A stretch of 64,000 nt of DNA from Devosia equisanguinis (GTDB lineage: Bacteria; Pseudomonadota; Alphaproteobacteria; Rhizobiales; Devosiaceae). Shown here piece after piece: positions 1-10,773 of this stretch (positions are counted from its first letter, which is position 1; each line of letters begins with the position of its first letter). The notes beneath the pieces were generated by a model, which worked only from the letters and a program-made list of their open reading frames with translations, was not told the DNA's origin and did no database searches. Both the position numbers and the translations under genes were made by a program. Where the stretch lies: contig NZ_UZWD01000033.1 of the NCBI RefSeq assembly GCF_900631955.1, forward strand, positions 1 through 64,000, read 5' to 3'.

Positions 1-12
1 CTATCTTCACAA

Positions 13-24
13 TGTCAAAGAGCT
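13..24 (-). promoter_or_regulatory. boxA-like antitermination element of an rRNA leader
   Basis: The minus strand reads AGCTCTTTGACA, close to the rRNA boxA consensus TGCTCTTTAACA. It lies about 160 bases downstream of the proximal promoter and at the window edge, where an alphaproteobacterial 16S leader would place it. Confidence 0.65.
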
Positions 25-185
25 GACCTAACGCCGTCGCCGGCTGAAACGTCATGGGAAGCCTGTGCTTCCGAATTCCTTCAGGGAAACATGATCTTAG
101 CACCGGTTGCCCGGCAGATCATCTGCCCTGTCAGAGATCGCTGAACTGTGGGAGCAGCTCGTGCTCGGCGTCGTCAGCGTGGCGG

Positions 186-214
186 GTTGTAGTCGAGACA
201 CTTAAGTCTGTCAA
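186..214 (-). promoter_or_regulatory. proximal rRNA promoter (sigma70)
   Basis: On the minus strand a perfect -35 box TTGACA (214-209) is followed by exactly 17 bases and then TACAAC (191-186). An AT-rich stretch lies just upstream, at about 217-245, and may act as an UP element. Transcription would run leftward through the boxA. Confidence 0.75.
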
Positions 215-360
215 CACCCTATTTTCATTTTTCGTTTCGCTCGAAACCAGTTCGAACAACCCGGAAACTGAAAACCCGAAACCGAAAATTTCTCTTCAAT
301 TTCAGTGGCTTGCCTCCGTGCCCGCCGCCGTCTGGCGCCGCGCTCTTCAGCGATGAGCGG

Positions 361-389
361 GTTATAGGGCCCACCCCCGAACCTGTAAA
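361..389 (-). promoter_or_regulatory. distal rRNA promoter (sigma70)
   Basis: On the minus strand TTTACA (389-384), a 17-base spacer and TATAAC (366-361) form a second near-consensus promoter about 175 bases upstream of the proximal one. Tandem promoters are usual for rRNA operons. Confidence 0.6.
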
Positions 390-601
390 CCCCCATCATG
401 ACAAAAACGACAAATTCGCTTCGTCCGGCAGGGTGCAACTGTGGGAAACTCGACTGAGACACCAGAGATTTAAGGGCTTTGCGGCCGAAGTCGATTTTTT
501 GCGGTTTTTGAGGCAACCCTTTCCCCGCACTCACCAATTCGCCCTGGCGTTCTGGCCTTCACGGGGCAAATCAGCGATTCAACCTGCGAAACAGCCAAAA
601 G

Positions 602-636
602 AAAAGGGCCGCCGGATTGCATCCGGCGGCCCTTTT
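602..636 (-). terminator. rho-independent terminator of the sugar ABC operon
   Basis: A perfect 16-bp stem (602-617 with 621-636, arm AAAAGGGCCGCCGGAT) closes a three-base loop. On the minus strand it is followed by a T-rich run (TTTTCTTTT). It lies 20 bases beyond the stop of the permease gene and isolates that operon from the rRNA promoters. Confidence 0.9.
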
Positions 637-655
637 CATGTCGCACCCGATCCGG

Positions 656-1933
656 TCAGGCCGAACGGTTCTTGTTATAGAGGTCGAAGAACACCGCAGC
701 GAGCAGCACCACGCCCTTGATCATCTGCTGCCAGTCGATATTGACGCCCATGATCGACATGCCGTTGTTCATCACGCCCATGATGAAGGCACCGATCACA
801 GCGCCGGCCACCTGGCCCACGCCACCCAGCGCCGAAGCACCGCCAATGAACACGGCCGCGATCACGTCGAGCTCGAGCCCCTGCCCGGCCTTGGGCGTCG
901 CCGAATTGAGGCGGGCCGCATAGATCATGCCGGCCAGCGCTGCCAGCGCCCCCATGATGGCGAAGATGTAGAAGGTGGTCCGCTCGGTCTTGACGCCCGA
1001 CAGCGCCGCCGCCTTGAGATTGCCGCCCAACGCATAGATGCGGCGACCAAAGGTCAGCTTCTTGGTCAGGAACACGAAGCCGGCGATCAGCACGGCCATC
1101 ACCACCAGCACGTTGGGCAGGCCGCGATAGGAGGCCAGCATATAGGCGAAGAACAGCACCAGGGCCGCGATCACCAGGTTCTTGATGACGAAAAGGCTGA
1201 ACGGCTCCACGGTATAGCCGCGGGCCTTGCGACGGGCGCGACTGCGGATGGAGAAGAACACCATCGCCACGATCGCCAGGATGGCGATGATCATGGTTGT
1301 GGTGTGCAGCACCACCGGCTGGCCGTTTTCGGCAATGAATGGCGTAGCCGTCGGCCCCACGAAATCGGGAATGAAGCCGGCGGACAACAGCTGGAACTCG
1401 GCCGGGAACGGGCCGACGGACTTGCCGCCCAGAATGGCCAGCGACAGACCCTTGAAGATCAGCATGCCGGCAAGCGTCACGATGAAGGCCGGCACCTTGT
1501 GATAGGCGATGATATAGCCCTGTGCCGCACCGATGGCCGCGCCGGCCACCAGACAGATGGCGCCTGCAACGATCGGATTGGCGAGGAAGGCCAGCTCCGG
1601 CGGGAATTTCCAGCCGATCATCAGCATGGCCGCCAGCGCGCCGATAAAGCCGGAGACAGAACCAACCGACAGGTCGATATGGCCGGCGACGATCACCAGC
1701 AACATGCCCAGCGCCATCACGATGATGTAGGAGTTCTGCAGGATGATATTGGTCAGGTTCACCGGCTTGAACAGCACGCCATTGGTGAACGACTGGAAGA
1801 AGATCATGATCAGGATCAGCGCGAGCAGCAGCCCGTAATCGCGCATATTGGCACGCAGCGCGCCGATCAGCGTCAGTTCTTGGCTCTTGGCCTGAGCGGC
1901 CGGGGAACCGGTCGGTACAGTTTCGGTGGTCAT
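656..1933 (-). CDS. gguB: sugar ABC transporter permease, GguB/MmsB/XylH type
   Basis: Inner-membrane permease of a ribose/xylose-type ABC importer (CUT2 family). The 425-residue protein has many hydrophobic helices. It carries the typical early segment with GHIDLSVGS near residue 90 and a C-terminal [18 protein letters not shown] region, both hallmarks of the family. Its ATG overlaps the stop of the upstream ATPase gene by four bases (ATGA), so the two are translationally coupled. With the ATPase and the ChvE-like binding proteins it forms one operon. ChvE/GguAB systems take up arabinose, xylose, galactose or related aldoses; the exact substrate cannot be read from the sequence. Confidence 0.92.
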   Translation of the reverse strand: MTTETVPTGSPAAQAKSQELTLIGALRANMRDYGLLLALILIMIFFQSFTNGVLFKPVNLTNIILQNSYIIVMALGMLLVIVAGHIDLSVGSVSGFIGALAAMLMIGWKFPPELAFLANPIVAGAICLVAGAAIGAAQGYIIAYHKVPAFIVTLAGMLIFKGLSLAILGGKSVGPFPAEFQLLSAGFIPDFVGPTATPFIAENGQPVVLHTTTMIIAILAIVAMVFFSIRSRARRKARGYTVEPFSLFVIKNLVIAALVLFFAYMLASYRGLPNVLVVMAVLIAGFVFLTKKLTFGRRIYALGGNLKAAALSGVKTERTTFYIFAIMGALAALAGMIYAARLNSATPKAGQGLELDVIAAVFIGGASALGGVGQVAGAVIGAFIMGVMNNGMSIMGVNIDWQQMIKGVVLLAAVFFDLYNKNRSA

Positions 1934-3462
1934 GATGCCTTTCCTTCAGCGCGCACGATGGAGCGCATGATCTTTTCCTGGCTCGCTTCGCTGGTCGGCA
2001 TTTCGCCCACGATACGGCCTTCGTTCATTACATAGATGCGGTCGGTGATCCCCAGCAGTTCCGGCATTTCCGAGGAGATGACCAGGATCGCCTTGCCCTG
2101 GGCCGCCAGCTGGTTGATGATGGTGTAGATTTCATATTTGGCGCCCACGTCGATGCCGCGGGTCGGCTCGTCCAGGATCAGCACGTCCGGATTGGCGAAC
2201 AGCCATTTCGACAGCACCACCTTCTGCTGATTGCCGCCGGAAAGATTGCCGGTGACCTGATAGATGCTGGACGAACGGATATTGGTCTTCTTGCGATAAT
2301 CGTTGGCGACGTCCATCTCGGCGAGATCGTCGATCACGCCCCAGCGCGACACCCCAAGCAGATTGGCGATGGTGGTATTGTGCTTGATATGGTCGATGAG
2401 GTTGAGGCCATAGGTCTTGCGATCCTCGGTGGCATAGGCGATGCCGTTGCGGATCGCCCGGTCCACGGTCGAGGTATCGACCTTCTTGCCGTTGAGCAGC
2501 ACCTCGCCCGAAATCTTCTGGCCATAGGACTTGCCGAACAGGCTCATGGCAAATTCGGTGCGGCCCGACCCCATCAGCCCGGCAATCCCCACCACTTCGC
2601 CACGGCGCAGGGTGATATTGACGTCGCGGATCACCTGTCGCTCGCGATGCAGGGGATGGAAGACGTTCCAGTTCTTCACCTCCATCACCACATCGCCCAC
2701 TTGGGGCGTGCGGGACGGGTAGCGGTCATCCAGCGAGCGCCCCACCATCGAGGTGATGATGCGGTCTTCCGAAATGTTCTCGGTGTCCATCGTCTCGATG
2801 GTCTTGCCGTCGCGGATCACCGTCACGCGGTCGGCAATGCGCGAGATTTCATTGAGCTTGTGGCTGATGATGATCGAGGTAATGCCCTGCTTCTTGAACT
2901 CGAGCAGCAGGTCGAGCAGCGCCTGGCTGTCCTTTTCCGAAAGCGAGGCGGTCGGCTCGTCCAGGATGAGCAATTGCACCTGCTTGGAGAGCGCCTTGGC
3001 GATCTCGACCAGCTGTTGCTTGCCCACCCCGATATTGGTCACCAGCGTGTCGGGATCTTCGGTCAACCCCACCATGGACAACAGCTTGCGCGCGCCGTCG
3101 CGGGTTTCGTCCCAGTCGATCACGCCACCCTTGGCTTGTTCATTGCCCAGGAAAATGTTTTCGGCGATCGACAGGAGCGGCACCAGCGCCAGTTCCTGAT
3201 GAATGATGACGATGCCCTTGTGCTCGCTGTCACGGATGGAGCGGAATTGCTGCTCCTCACCCTGATAGATGATCTGTCCGTCATAGGAGCCATGGGGATA
3301 GACGCCGCTCAACACCTTCATCAAGGTGGATTTGCCGGCGCCGTTTTCCCCACAGATGGCGTGGATTTCGCCTTCTCGCACATCGAGATTGACGTCCTGC
3401 AGCGCCTTCACGCCGGGAAAGGTCTTGGTGATGCTGCGCATCTCCAGAATGGTTTTGCTCAT
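1930..3462 (-). CDS. gguA: sugar ABC transporter ATP-binding protein, GguA/MmsA type
   Basis: Cytoplasmic ATPase with two fused nucleotide-binding domains, as in all CUT2 importers. The first Walker A (GENGAGKST) is at residues 38-46. The second domain has the degenerate Walker [11 protein letters not shown], with Arg for Lys, and the signature LSGGNQQK, both usual for this family. I place the start at the ATG for MSKTILEM, which has a GGCGAG ribosome site; the frame stays open for 11 further codons upstream. The protein is 510 residues long. It sits between the binding-protein genes and the permease and powers uptake of the bound sugar. Confidence 0.93.
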   Translation of the reverse strand: MSKTILEMRSITKTFPGVKALQDVNLDVREGEIHAICGENGAGKSTLMKVLSGVYPHGSYDGQIIYQGEEQQFRSIRDSEHKGIVIIHQELALVPLLSIAENIFLGNEQAKGGVIDWDETRDGARKLLSMVGLTEDPDTLVTNIGVGKQQLVEIAKALSKQVQLLILDEPTASLSEKDSQALLDLLLEFKKQGITSIIISHKLNEISRIADRVTVIRDGKTIETMDTENISEDRIITSMVGRSLDDRYPSRTPQVGDVVMEVKNWNVFHPLHRERQVIRDVNITLRRGEVVGIAGLMGSGRTEFAMSLFGKSYGQKISGEVLLNGKKVDTSTVDRAIRNGIAYATEDRKTYGLNLIDHIKHNTTIANLLGVSRWGVIDDLAEMDVANDYRKKTNIRSSSIYQVTGNLSGGNQQKVVLSKWLFANPDVLILDEPTRGIDVGAKYEIYTIINQLAAQGKAILVISSEMPELLGITDRIYVMNEGRIVGEMPTSEASQEKIMRSIVRAEGKAS

Positions 3463-3569
3463 GCTTTGCTCGCCTTGATGGACGCTGTCCGCCATTGGGG
3501 GCCAGTGACCAGCCGAATGACCGATGGGCTCCGCATGACTGCGAAGCCCTTGCTTGAATGTTAGCGGGA

Positions 3570-4643
3570 TTACTGCAGGTCAGCTTCCGAGATATAGCCG
3601 GAGTCGACGACCAGTTCCTTGTAGTTCTTCGCATCGACCTCGTAGGGGGTCAGCAGCTTGGACGGCACAACCTTGTTGCCGTTATTATAGGTGCTGTTGT
3701 CGAGATCGGCCGGTGCATTGCCGCTCAGCACGGCATCGACGAGATCGGCAGTGACGCGCGCCAGCTCGCGAGTGTCCTTGTAGACGGTCGAATACTGCTC
3801 GCCGGCGATGATCGCCTTGATCGAGGGCACTTCGGCATCCTGGCCCGAGATGATCGGGTACTTGAGATCAGCCGAGCCATAACCGATGCCGGTCAGCGAG
3901 GAGATGATGCCGCGGGCAACGCCATCGTTCGGGGCCAGGATCGCATCGACACGCGAGCCATCCGAATAGTAAGCGGAGAGCAGGTTATCCATGCGGGCCT
4001 GGGCGGTCGCACCGTCCCAACGCAGCGTGCCGACCTGGTCCATGCCCTGCTGGCCGGACTTGAGCACGAGGACACCCTCGTCGATCAGCGGCTTCAACAC
4101 GCTCATGGCGCCGTCATAGAAGAAGAAGGCGTTGTTATCGTCGGGCGAGCCGCCGAACAGCTCGATATTGAACGGACCCTTGTTCTCGGGATAGCCGAGA
4201 CCCTTGAGGATGGAATTGGCCTGCAGCACGCCGACCTGGAAATTGTCGAACGTGGTGTAGTAGTCGACATTGGGCGTGCCCAGGATCAGGCGGTCATAGG
4301 CGAACACCTTGATGCCGGCAGCGGCGGCCTGATCGAGCACGGCGCTGAGCGTGGTGCCGTCAAGCGCGGCGATGACCAGAGCCTTGGAGCCCTTGGTGAC
4401 CATGTTCTCGATCTGCGACAGCTGGTTCGGAATGTCGTCACCGGCATATTGCAGGTCGACGGTATAACCCTTGGCCTCAAGCGCCGCCTTGAGCTCCGCG
4501 CCGTCCGAATTCCAGCGGAGCGTGGTCTGCTCGGGCATGGAAACGCCCACGATACCCTTGTCCTGCGCAGCGGCGACACCCATCGAACCGACTGCGATCA
4601 CACCGGCCATGGCGGCAGCGGCGATCGTCTTCAACACGTTCAT
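3570..4643 (-). CDS. chvE: periplasmic multiple-sugar-binding protein, ChvE family (copy 1)
   Basis: Periplasmic aldose receptor for the GguAB importer. A 26-residue signal peptide ends AAA before QDKGIVGV, and the mature protein is a two-lobed periplasmic binding protein. The start at MNVLKT is set by GGGAG eight bases upstream; the open frame runs 30 codons further but has no ribosome site. The ligand-site segment reads LAPNDG, with the Asn that contacts sugar in ChvE and galactose-binding proteins. It is the second gene of the operon, downstream of a close paralogue and about 100 bases upstream of the ATPase gene. Confidence 0.9.
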   Translation of the reverse strand: MNVLKTIAAAAMAGVIAVGSMGVAAAQDKGIVGVSMPEQTTLRWNSDGAELKAALEAKGYTVDLQYAGDDIPNQLSQIENMVTKGSKALVIAALDGTTLSAVLDQAAAAGIKVFAYDRLILGTPNVDYYTTFDNFQVGVLQANSILKGLGYPENKGPFNIELFGGSPDDNNAFFFYDGAMSVLKPLIDEGVLVLKSGQQGMDQVGTLRWDGATAQARMDNLLSAYYSDGSRVDAILAPNDGVARGIISSLTGIGYGSADLKYPIISGQDAEVPSIKAIIAGEQYSTVYKDTRELARVTADLVDAVLSGNAPADLDNSTYNNGNKVVPSKLLTPYEVDAKNYKELVVDSGYISEADLQ

Positions 4644-4765
4644 TCTCAACTCCCAAAAATGAATTTGCGCGCCAGATAGAGGCATTGCCACTCCAAAGGC
4701 CGCGCCTCGATATAGAACTCCGAATTGCTGCAAGTAAACAGCAATTGAAGTACGTACGTCGAATT

Positions 4766-4829
4766 TTCGATTTACCTAGAAATCGAAGGCAGTTCCCAAT
4801 TGCGATTGAGCTCCGCGCTTACGCGGAGC
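4766..4829 (-). promoter_or_regulatory. two hairpins between the paralogous binding-protein genes
   Basis: The gap of about 210 bases between the two receptor genes holds two perfect inverted repeats: TTCGATTT/AAATCGAA (4766-4773 with 4780-4787) and GCTCCGCG/CGCGGAGC (4810-4817 with 4822-4829, four-base loop). The second lies 28 bases after the stop of the first receptor gene. It has no T-run, so it looks more like an mRNA-stabilising or attenuating hairpin than a full terminator. Function is inferred. Confidence 0.45.
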
Positions 4830-4856
4830 CCGATATTTCAGAACAATTGCAGATGA

Positions 4857-5933
4857 TTACTGAAGTTCTTCTGCCTTGATGTAACCGGAGTCGATCACGC
4901 GTTCCTTGTAATTGGTGGCGTCGACTTCGTACGGGGTCAGCAGGATCGAGGGCACAACCTTGACGCCATTGTCATAGGTGGTGGTGTCGAGGCCGCTCGG
5001 CTCGTTGCCGGACAGGACCGTGTCAAGCAGCTGAGCAGTGTACTGAGCCAGCTCGCGCGTGTCCTTGAACACGGTGGAGTACTGTTCGCCGGCAATGATG
5101 GCCTTCACCGACGGGACTTCAGCGTCCTGGCCAGTGATGATCGGCCAGGCAAGGTCGCCCGAGCCATAGCCCACGCCGCGGAGCGACGAGATGATGCCGC
5201 GCGACAGGCCATCATAGGGAGCCAGCACGCCATGAACGCGGGTGCCGTCCGAGTAGTTGGCGGACAGGATGTTGTCCATGCGAGCCTGTGCGACAGCACC
5301 GTCCCAACGCAGGGTACCAACCTGTTCCATGCCCATCTGGCCCGACTTGATGACGATGTCACCGCTGTCGATCATCGGCTGCAGTACAGCCATGGCGCCA
5401 TCATAGAAGAAGAAGGCGTTGTTATCGTCCGGCGAACCGCCGAACAGCTCGACATTCCACGGCTTCTGGTCGGCGAAGCGCTCGTTGAGGCCCTTCACCA
5501 GGCTATTGGCCTGGAGCACGCCGACCTGGAAGTTGTCGAAGGTGGTGTAGTAGTCGACATTGCCGCTGTCGCGGATCAGGCGGTCATAGGCAATGACCTT
5601 GACGCCCTGGTCAGCGGCCTGCTGCAGCACGGCGCTGAGCGTGGTGCCGTCGATCGAACCGATCACGAGGGCCTTGGCGCCCTTGGTGACCATGTTCTCG
5701 ACCTGAGCCAGCTGGTTCGGGATTTCGTCTTCTGCATATTGCAGGTCGACAGTGTAGCCCATGCCTTCCAGCGCGGACTTCAGCTCATTGCCGTCCGAGA
5801 TCCAGCGCAGCGACGACGAGGTCGGCATGGCAATGCCGATCAGGCCCTTGTCCTGTGCGAAAGCGCCGGTGGCAGCGGTGGCCAACAGGGCACCGGTGGC
5901 GAACAGCGTCGCTACTGTTTTGAGAACCTTCAC
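4857..5933 (-). CDS. periplasmic sugar-binding protein, ChvE family (copy 2, first gene of operon)
   Basis: A second ChvE-like receptor of 358 residues, starting at a GTG preceded by AAGGGAG. The signal peptide ends AFA before QDKGLIG. By eye it matches the downstream copy over its full length, at roughly two thirds identity, with identical blocks such as [18 protein letters not shown] and [18 protein letters not shown]. It differs at the ligand loop, LAPYDG instead of LAPNDG, so the Asn that normally contacts the sugar is Tyr. This points to a tandem duplication followed by change of ligand preference, with both copies serving one GguAB translocator. Confidence 0.9.
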   Translation of the reverse strand: MKVLKTVATLFATGALLATAATGAFAQDKGLIGIAMPTSSSLRWISDGNELKSALEGMGYTVDLQYAEDEIPNQLAQVENMVTKGAKALVIGSIDGTTLSAVLQQAADQGVKVIAYDRLIRDSGNVDYYTTFDNFQVGVLQANSLVKGLNERFADQKPWNVELFGGSPDDNNAFFFYDGAMAVLQPMIDSGDIVIKSGQMGMEQVGTLRWDGAVAQARMDNILSANYSDGTRVHGVLAPYDGLSRGIISSLRGVGYGSGDLAWPIITGQDAEVPSVKAIIAGEQYSTVFKDTRELAQYTAQLLDTVLSGNEPSGLDTTTYDNGVKVVPSILLTPYEVDATNYKERVIDSGYIKAEELQ

Positions 5934-6374
5934 GTCTCGACTCCCTTTGATATTCGAGATTGTTGTTGTCGGTCTTTTGGGATGGGGAACAGATCAGACA
6001 AACACAGCTGACATCGACCGCAGACAACCCGACCCGGCAGCATGCCCGCCCGGCCAGCGCCACAGCAATTGCAGCGGCACCGCATGCGGGGCCGCAACGT
6101 GCAACTGTATCGAAATCCTCCTGCTTGGAACGGCAATGCCGCTACGGACCCTCCCCGGCCCATGGCTGGGACGCTAGGATAATCAGATAAGGGTGTAAAG
6201 GTCTCCAGGGGGTGGATTCAGTGTTTTTTTCGATACTCGAATATTAATATTGACCAATGATTGCGGCGCTTGGAACGAGCGGCTAGTGTGCCCCAATCCC
6301 GGGAGGGGGTTGCCAGATGGGCTCGGAACGGAGCATGAGGCAATCACAAAGGTATCAGATACCATGGGGACGCT
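5934..6374. promoter_or_regulatory. divergent intergenic region between sugar ABC operon and GntR regulator
   Basis: These 440 bases hold no credible gene. A 12-bp perfect palindrome AATATTAATATT (6240-6251) lies in the spacer of a possible minus-strand promoter, TTGGTC (6257-6252), 16 bases, TATCGA (6235-6230). A GntR-type operator is at 6351-6363. The promoter call is tentative because neither box is strong, and it would give the binding-protein gene a leader of almost 300 bases. Confidence 0.4.
6351..6363 (+). promoter_or_regulatory. FadR/GntR-type operator, GGTATCAGATACC
   Basis: A perfect 6+1+6 inverted repeat, GGTATC-A-GATACC, ends 12 bases before the TTG start of the adjacent FadR-type regulator. 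GGTAT...ATACC half-sites are typical of this regulator subfamily, so autoregulation is the simplest reading. Control of the divergent sugar operon is possible but the site is about 420 bases from its first gene. Confidence 0.6.
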
Positions 6375-7166
6375 TTGACAGCCTTGTCTGAGGACGGTCG
6401 CGCCGAACAGAGCGCGGCCCATACGGTCGCCGACGACCTAGCGCAACACATCCTGACGCAGTTGACGCCAGGCTCCAGCCTGCCAAGCGAGGCGGAGCTG
6501 GCCGAGCATTACGCCGTCAGTCGCCTTACCGTGCGTGAAGCGGTCAAGCTGCTGGCCGGGCGTGGCCTGCTGCAACTGGCGCGCGGCCGCAAGGCGGTGG
6601 TGCGCGAGCCAGACGGCGCCGCTTTCGCCGACTTCCTTACCTCGGTGATCCGTTACGATTCCAAGGGCCTGTTCGATCTGGTCGAAGTGCGTCTGGCACT
6701 CGAAGTGCAATCGGCGACGCTGGCCGCCAAGCATGCCAGCCGCGCCGGTATTGCCGCCATCGAGAGCGCCCTGCAGGGCATGCGCGAAGCCGCCTTGTCA
6801 GACGCCCCCGACGCCGAGACGGTTTTCCATACCTGCGATGTCGGTTTCCACGAGGCCGTCGCCCTGGCCAGCGGCAACCGCGTGCTCGGCTATCTATTCG
6901 AGGCCATGGCCACGCCTTTGCGAGAAGGCCTCTTCATCAGCCGCCGCGGCCATGCCAGCCGAGGCCACACCCTGCAGGACACCATCGATGCGCATCAGCG
7001 CATTCTCGACTGCATCCGCGAGGGCAATGGCCGCGCCGCCGCCGAAGCCATGCGCGTCCATCTCAAGGACACCCAGCGCGACATCCGCATCGCCGTCACC
7101 AAGCTGGCCATCCTGCCGACCAGCACCGGCAACCGCTCGCCATCAGTGCCCGCATTGGAAGAGTGA
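6375..7166 (+). CDS. GntR-family regulator, FadR subfamily (FCD domain)
   Basis: DNA-binding repressor or activator. An N-terminal winged helix-turn-helix spans about residues 15-80 (LPSEAELAEHYAVSRLTVREAVKLLAGRGLL). The C-terminal FCD ligand domain carries the usual His positions (GFHEAV, DAHQRI, VHLKDT) for a metal-bound carboxylate effector. The start is a TTG, because upstream ATGs are out of frame and the next in-frame ATG would remove the DNA-binding domain. It is divergent from the ChvE/GguAB operon and probably controls it in response to a sugar or sugar acid. The effector is unknown. Confidence 0.85.
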   Translation: MTALSEDGRAEQSAAHTVADDLAQHILTQLTPGSSLPSEAELAEHYAVSRLTVREAVKLLAGRGLLQLARGRKAVVREPDGAAFADFLTSVIRYDSKGLFDLVEVRLALEVQSATLAAKHASRAGIAAIESALQGMREAALSDAPDAETVFHTCDVGFHEAVALASGNRVLGYLFEAMATPLREGLFISRRGHASRGHTLQDTIDAHQRILDCIREGNGRAAAEAMRVHLKDTQRDIRIAVTKLAILPTSTGNRSPSVPALEE

Positions 7167-7422
7167 GGTGCGGGGTTCTGACCCTGTTTGCAGCAAGCAC
7201 CGTTCCGGCCCCGGGCTCGAACCGAGTGCGGCATGGTGCTGGTGCATCTATCGCACCAAAAACCAGCGAGCGTTGGACAAACACTTTTGGTGTCTTCCTG
7301 GGGCGTGATGCCCCCAAGACGCATCACCTGGCCCCACCAAGCGCCTAGCGGTGGCCGCAAAACCCCGCTAAGCTCTTTGTCGGGAAGTCATTTTCGTGGC
7401 CTGAAGCGAGCGACTGGTACGC

Positions 7423-10400
7423 ATGTCGATCAAAGCCGCCGTCTATCATCTGACACATTACAAATATGACCGACCGGTCTATCTGCAGCCCCAGATCATA
7501 AGGCTGCAGCCGGCGCCGCATTCTAAGACCAAGGTCCTGAGTCATTCGCTTCGGGTCTCGCCGAACCTGCATTTCGTCAACACGCAGCAGGATCCCTATG
7601 GCAATTTCCTGACCCGTTTCGTCTTTCCCGAGCCGGTGACCGAGCTCAAGATCGAAGTCGATCTGGTCGCCGACATGACGGTCTATAATCCCTTCGACTT
7701 CTTCGTCGAGGAGATCGCCGAAACCTGGCCCTTCACCTATCCCGAAGAGCTGCGCGACGATCTCTCCATCTATATGAAGCCGGAGCCGGCCGGTCCGCTG
7801 ATGCAGCGGCTGATCGCCGATATCGACCATTCGCCGCAAAACACCGTCACCTTTGTCACCGGCCTCAATGCGCGCATCCAGACGCTGGTAAACTATATCG
7901 TCCGCCTCGAGCCTGGCGTGTGGACGCCCGAAGAAACGCTCGGCAATGCTCGCGGCTCCTGTCGCGACTCCAGCTGGCTGCTGGTCAATCTGCTCCGCCA
8001 TCTCGGCTTTGCCGCACGCTTCGTCTCCGGCTATCTCATCCAGCTCAAGCCCGATCTCGTTTCGCTCGACGGCCCCGCCGGCACCGACCACGATTTCACC
8101 GACCTGCACGCCTGGTGCGAAGTCTACCTGCCCGGCGCCGGTTGGATCGGTCTCGACCCGACCTCGGGCCTGCTGACGGGCGAAAGCCATGTGCCGCTGG
8201 CCGCCACCCCGCATTATCGCAATGCCGCCCCGATATCGGGCTTCGCTTCCTTTGCCGAAGTGGATTTCGCTTTCGACATGAAGGTGACGCGCGTCGCCGA
8301 GCATCCGCGCATCACCAAGCCCTTCTCCGATGAAAGCTGGCAGCGGCTCGATGCACTGGGCCACAAGGTGGATGCCGTGCTCGCCGAAAACGATGTGCGC
8401 CTCACCATGGGTGGTGAGCCGACCTTCGTCTCCATCGACGATTTCGAGGCCGATGAATGGAATGCCGGCGCGGTCGGCCCCACCAAGCGTGGCCTGGCCG
8501 ACGACCTGATCCGCCGCCTGCGCCAGCGCTTCGCGCCCAATGGCATGCTGCATCATGGCCAGGGCAAGTGGTATCCTGGGGAAACCCTGCCGCGCTGGAC
8601 CTTCTCGCTCTACTGGCGCCTCGACGGCAAGCCGGTGTGGAAGGACGAAAGCCTCATCGCCCGCGAAGGCGTTGAGACCAGTGCCACCCACGAGGACGCA
8701 AAGCGCTTTCTCGATGCCTTCGCCCGCAATCTCGGCCTCACCGGCGACACCATAGCCGAGGCCTATGAAGACCCCGGCGAGTGGCTGCTCAAGGAAGCCA
8801 ACCTGCCTGCCAATGTCGATCCGGCCAATTCCGAGCTTGCCGACCCCGAAGCGCGCTCCCGCATCGCCAAGGTGTTCGAGCGTGGCCTGACCTCACCCAC
8901 CGGCTATGTGCTGCCCGTACAACGCTGGAACGCCATCGCCTCCAGCCCCTGGCTCACCGAGAAGTGGAAGACACGGCGCGGCAAACTGTTCCTCGCGCCC
9001 GGCGACAGCCCCGCCGGCTACCGCCTGCCGCTGAGTTCGCTAAAGCATCTCAAACCCACCGACTACCCTCATGTCGTGCCGCTCGATCCTGGCGCGCCGC
9101 GCGCCCCCCTGCCCGATACCGAGGAACTGCTGGCGCGCAAACAGACCGGTCTGGAGATCGATCCACGCGCCCAGACCGCCGCAGGATTCACTGCGGCCAC
9201 CGAGCAGCAGGACATCACCGAACAGGTGCTCAGCGAGATCGAGGGGCAAGTGCGCACGGCGGTCACAGCCGAACTGCGCGACCATCGCCTCTGCGTCTTC
9301 CTGCCTCCCGTCGAGCGGCTGGAAGATTTCCTTGAACTGATCGCCGCCACCGAAGCGGCGGCCAAGGAGATCGGCCAGCCCGTTCACCTCGAAGGCTACG
9401 CGCCGCCACAGGATCCGCGCCTCAATGTCATTCGCGTGGCGCCAGATCCGGGCGTCATCGAGGTCAATATCCATCCATCGGCCAATTGGGACGAATGCGT
9501 CGCCACCACCACGGCAGTCTATGAAGAGGCCCGCCTCTGCCGCCTGGGCGCCGACAAGTTCATGATCGACGGCAAACATGTCGGCACCGGCGGCGGCAAC
9601 CATGTCGTGGTCGGGGGCGCCACCCCCAATGACAGCCCCTTCCTGCGCCGGCCGGACCTGCTGAAATCCCTGGTGCTGCATTGGCAGCGCCACCCCTCGA
9701 TGAGCTATCTGTTCTCCGGCCTCTTCATCGGACCCACCAGCCAGGCCCCCCGCTTCGACGAGGCCCGGCACGACAGCCTCTACGAGCTCGAAATCGCCAT
9801 GGCCCAGGTTCCGGCGCCCGGCGAAGGCACGCCGCCTTTGCCCTGGCTGGTGGATCGGCTGTTCCGCAACCTGCTGGTCGATGTCACCGGCAACACCCAC
9901 CGTTCCGAAATCTGCATCGACAAGCTCTATTCGCCAGACGGCCCCACCGGTCGACTGGGTCTGGTCGAATTCCGCGGCTTCGAAATGCCGCCCAATGCCC
10001 GCATGTCGCTGGCCCAGCAATTGCTGGTTCGCGCCCTGATCGCTCGCTATTGGGCCGCCCCGCTCGACGGCAGCTTCGTGCGCTGGGGTACAACCCTTCA
10101 TGATCGGTTCATGTTAGGGTCATATATCTGGCGCGACTTCCTCGGCGTGCTCGCCGATCTGCGCCAGCACGGATTCGATTTCGACCCTGCATGGTTCGCC
10201 GCCCAGCAAGAATTCCGCTTCCCCTTCTGTGGCGAAGTGGAGGTAGACGGGGTAAAACTCGAACTTCATCAAGCCCTTGAGCCCTGGCATGTCATGGGCG
10301 AGCAGGGCGCCATCGGCGGCACTGTCCGCTTCGTCGACAGCTCGGTGGAGCGCCTCGAGGTCACGCTCGAAACCGACAATCCCAGCCGCTACACCGTCAC

Positions 10401-10770
10401 CTGCAACCAGCGCCCGGTGCCGCTAAAGCCTTCCGGTACCAACGGAATTTTTGCCGGCGGGGTCCGCTTCAAGGCCTGGCAGCCGGCCTCGGGCATGCAT
10501 CCGGCCATGCCGGTCCATGCGCCATTGGTGTTCGACATCTACGACACCTGGACCGGCCGGGCCATCGGCGGCTGCACCTATCACGTCGCCCATCCCGGCG
10601 GCCGCAATTACGAAACCTTCCCGGTCAATGGCAACGAGGCCGAGGCCCGGCGCCTAGCCCGCTTCGTGCCGCACAACTACACGCCCGGACCCTATGGGTT
10701 GCGTGCAGAAATGCCTGCGGAGGAATACCCGCTGACCCTTGACCTGCGTCGTCCGCCACGGTTCACCTAG
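7423..10770 (+). CDS. large transglutaminase-like protein with C-terminal DUF2126
   Basis: A cytoplasmic protein of 1115 residues with no signal peptide. The N-terminal 290 residues are a bacterial transglutaminase-like fold with a Cys180, His229, Asp245 triad ([24 protein letters not shown]). The remainder from about residue 330 matches the DUF2126 region found with these enzymes. Such proteins cluster with circularly permuted ATP-grasp and alpha-E proteins and have been predicted computationally to make or break amide bonds in peptides. No substrate is established. The stop lies three bases before the next gene, so they are co-transcribed. The 256 bases upstream hold no clear promoter or RNA gene. 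Confidence 0.88.
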   Translation: MSIKAAVYHLTHYKYDRPVYLQPQIIRLQPAPHSKTKVLSHSLRVSPNLHFVNTQQDPYGNFLTRFVFPEPVTELKIEVDLVADMTVYNPFDFFVEEIAETWPFTYPEELRDDLSIYMKPEPAGPLMQRLIADIDHSPQNTVTFVTGLNARIQTLVNYIVRLEPGVWTPEETLGNARGSCRDSSWLLVNLLRHLGFAARFVSGYLIQLKPDLVSLDGPAGTDHDFTDLHAWCEVYLPGAGWIGLDPTSGLLTGESHVPLAATPHYRNAAPISGFASFAEVDFAFDMKVTRVAEHPRITKPFSDESWQRLDALGHKVDAVLAENDVRLTMGGEPTFVSIDDFEADEWNAGAVGPTKRGLADDLIRRLRQRFAPNGMLHHGQGKWYPGETLPRWTFSLYWRLDGKPVWKDESLIAREGVETSATHEDAKRFLDAFARNLGLTGDTIAEAYEDPGEWLLKEANLPANVDPANSELADPEARSRIAKVFERGLTSPTGYVLPVQRWNAIASSPWLTEKWKTRRGKLFLAPGDSPAGYRLPLSSLKHLKPTDYPHVVPLDPGAPRAPLPDTEELLARKQTGLEIDPRAQTAAGFTAATEQQDITEQVLSEIEGQVRTAVTAELRDHRLCVFLPPVERLEDFLELIAATEAAAKEIGQPVHLEGYAPPQDPRLNVIRVAPDPGVIEVNIHPSANWDECVATTTAVYEEARLCRLGADKFMIDGKHVGTGGGNHVVVGGATPNDSPFLRRPDLLKSLVLHWQRHPSMSYLFSGLFIGPTSQAPRFDEARHDSLYELEIAMAQVPAPGEGTPPLPWLVDRLFRNLLVDVTGNTHRSEICIDKLYSPDGPTGRLGLVEFRGFEMPPNARMSLAQQLLVRALIARYWAAPLDGSFVRWGTTLHDRFMLGSYIWRDFLGVLADLRQHGFDFDPAWFAAQQEFRFPFCGEVEVDGVKLELHQALEPWHVMGEQGAIGGTVRFVDSSVERLEVTLETDNPSRYTVTCNQRPVPLKPSGTNGIFAGGVRFKAWQPASGMHPAMPVHAPLVFDIYDTWTGRAIGGCTYHVAHPGGRNYETFPVNGNEAEARRLARFVPHNYTPGPYGLRAEMPAEEYPLTLDLRRPPRFT

Positions 10771-10773
10771 CAA

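Larger units (their letters stand above)
1..601 (-). other. rRNA operon leader and promoter region (16S gene lies left of the window)
   Basis: No credible protein gene lies here. Read on the minus strand, the stretch holds two sigma70-like promoters (about 361-389 and 186-214) followed by a boxA-like antitermination sequence at 13-24. That is the order expected upstream of a 16S rRNA gene, which would begin just beyond position 1. Short open frames on both strands (for example 211-537 minus) overlap the promoters and are very likely spurious. The rRNA gene itself is not visible, so its presence is inferred. Confidence 0.7.

Noticed and set aside
211..537. A 108-codon minus-strand frame near the left edge
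   Set aside because: It contains both predicted rRNA promoters, so the sequence is explained by regulation rather than coding.
617..2035. A 472-codon plus-strand frame opposite gguB and gguA
   Set aside because: Antisense shadow; it begins at the terminator hairpin and its product is dominated by His, Gln and Arg.
7190..7270. A tRNA-like GTTCGAG loop and nearby hairpin
   Set aside because: The arms next to the loop are not complementary and no acceptor stem or anticodon arm can be drawn.
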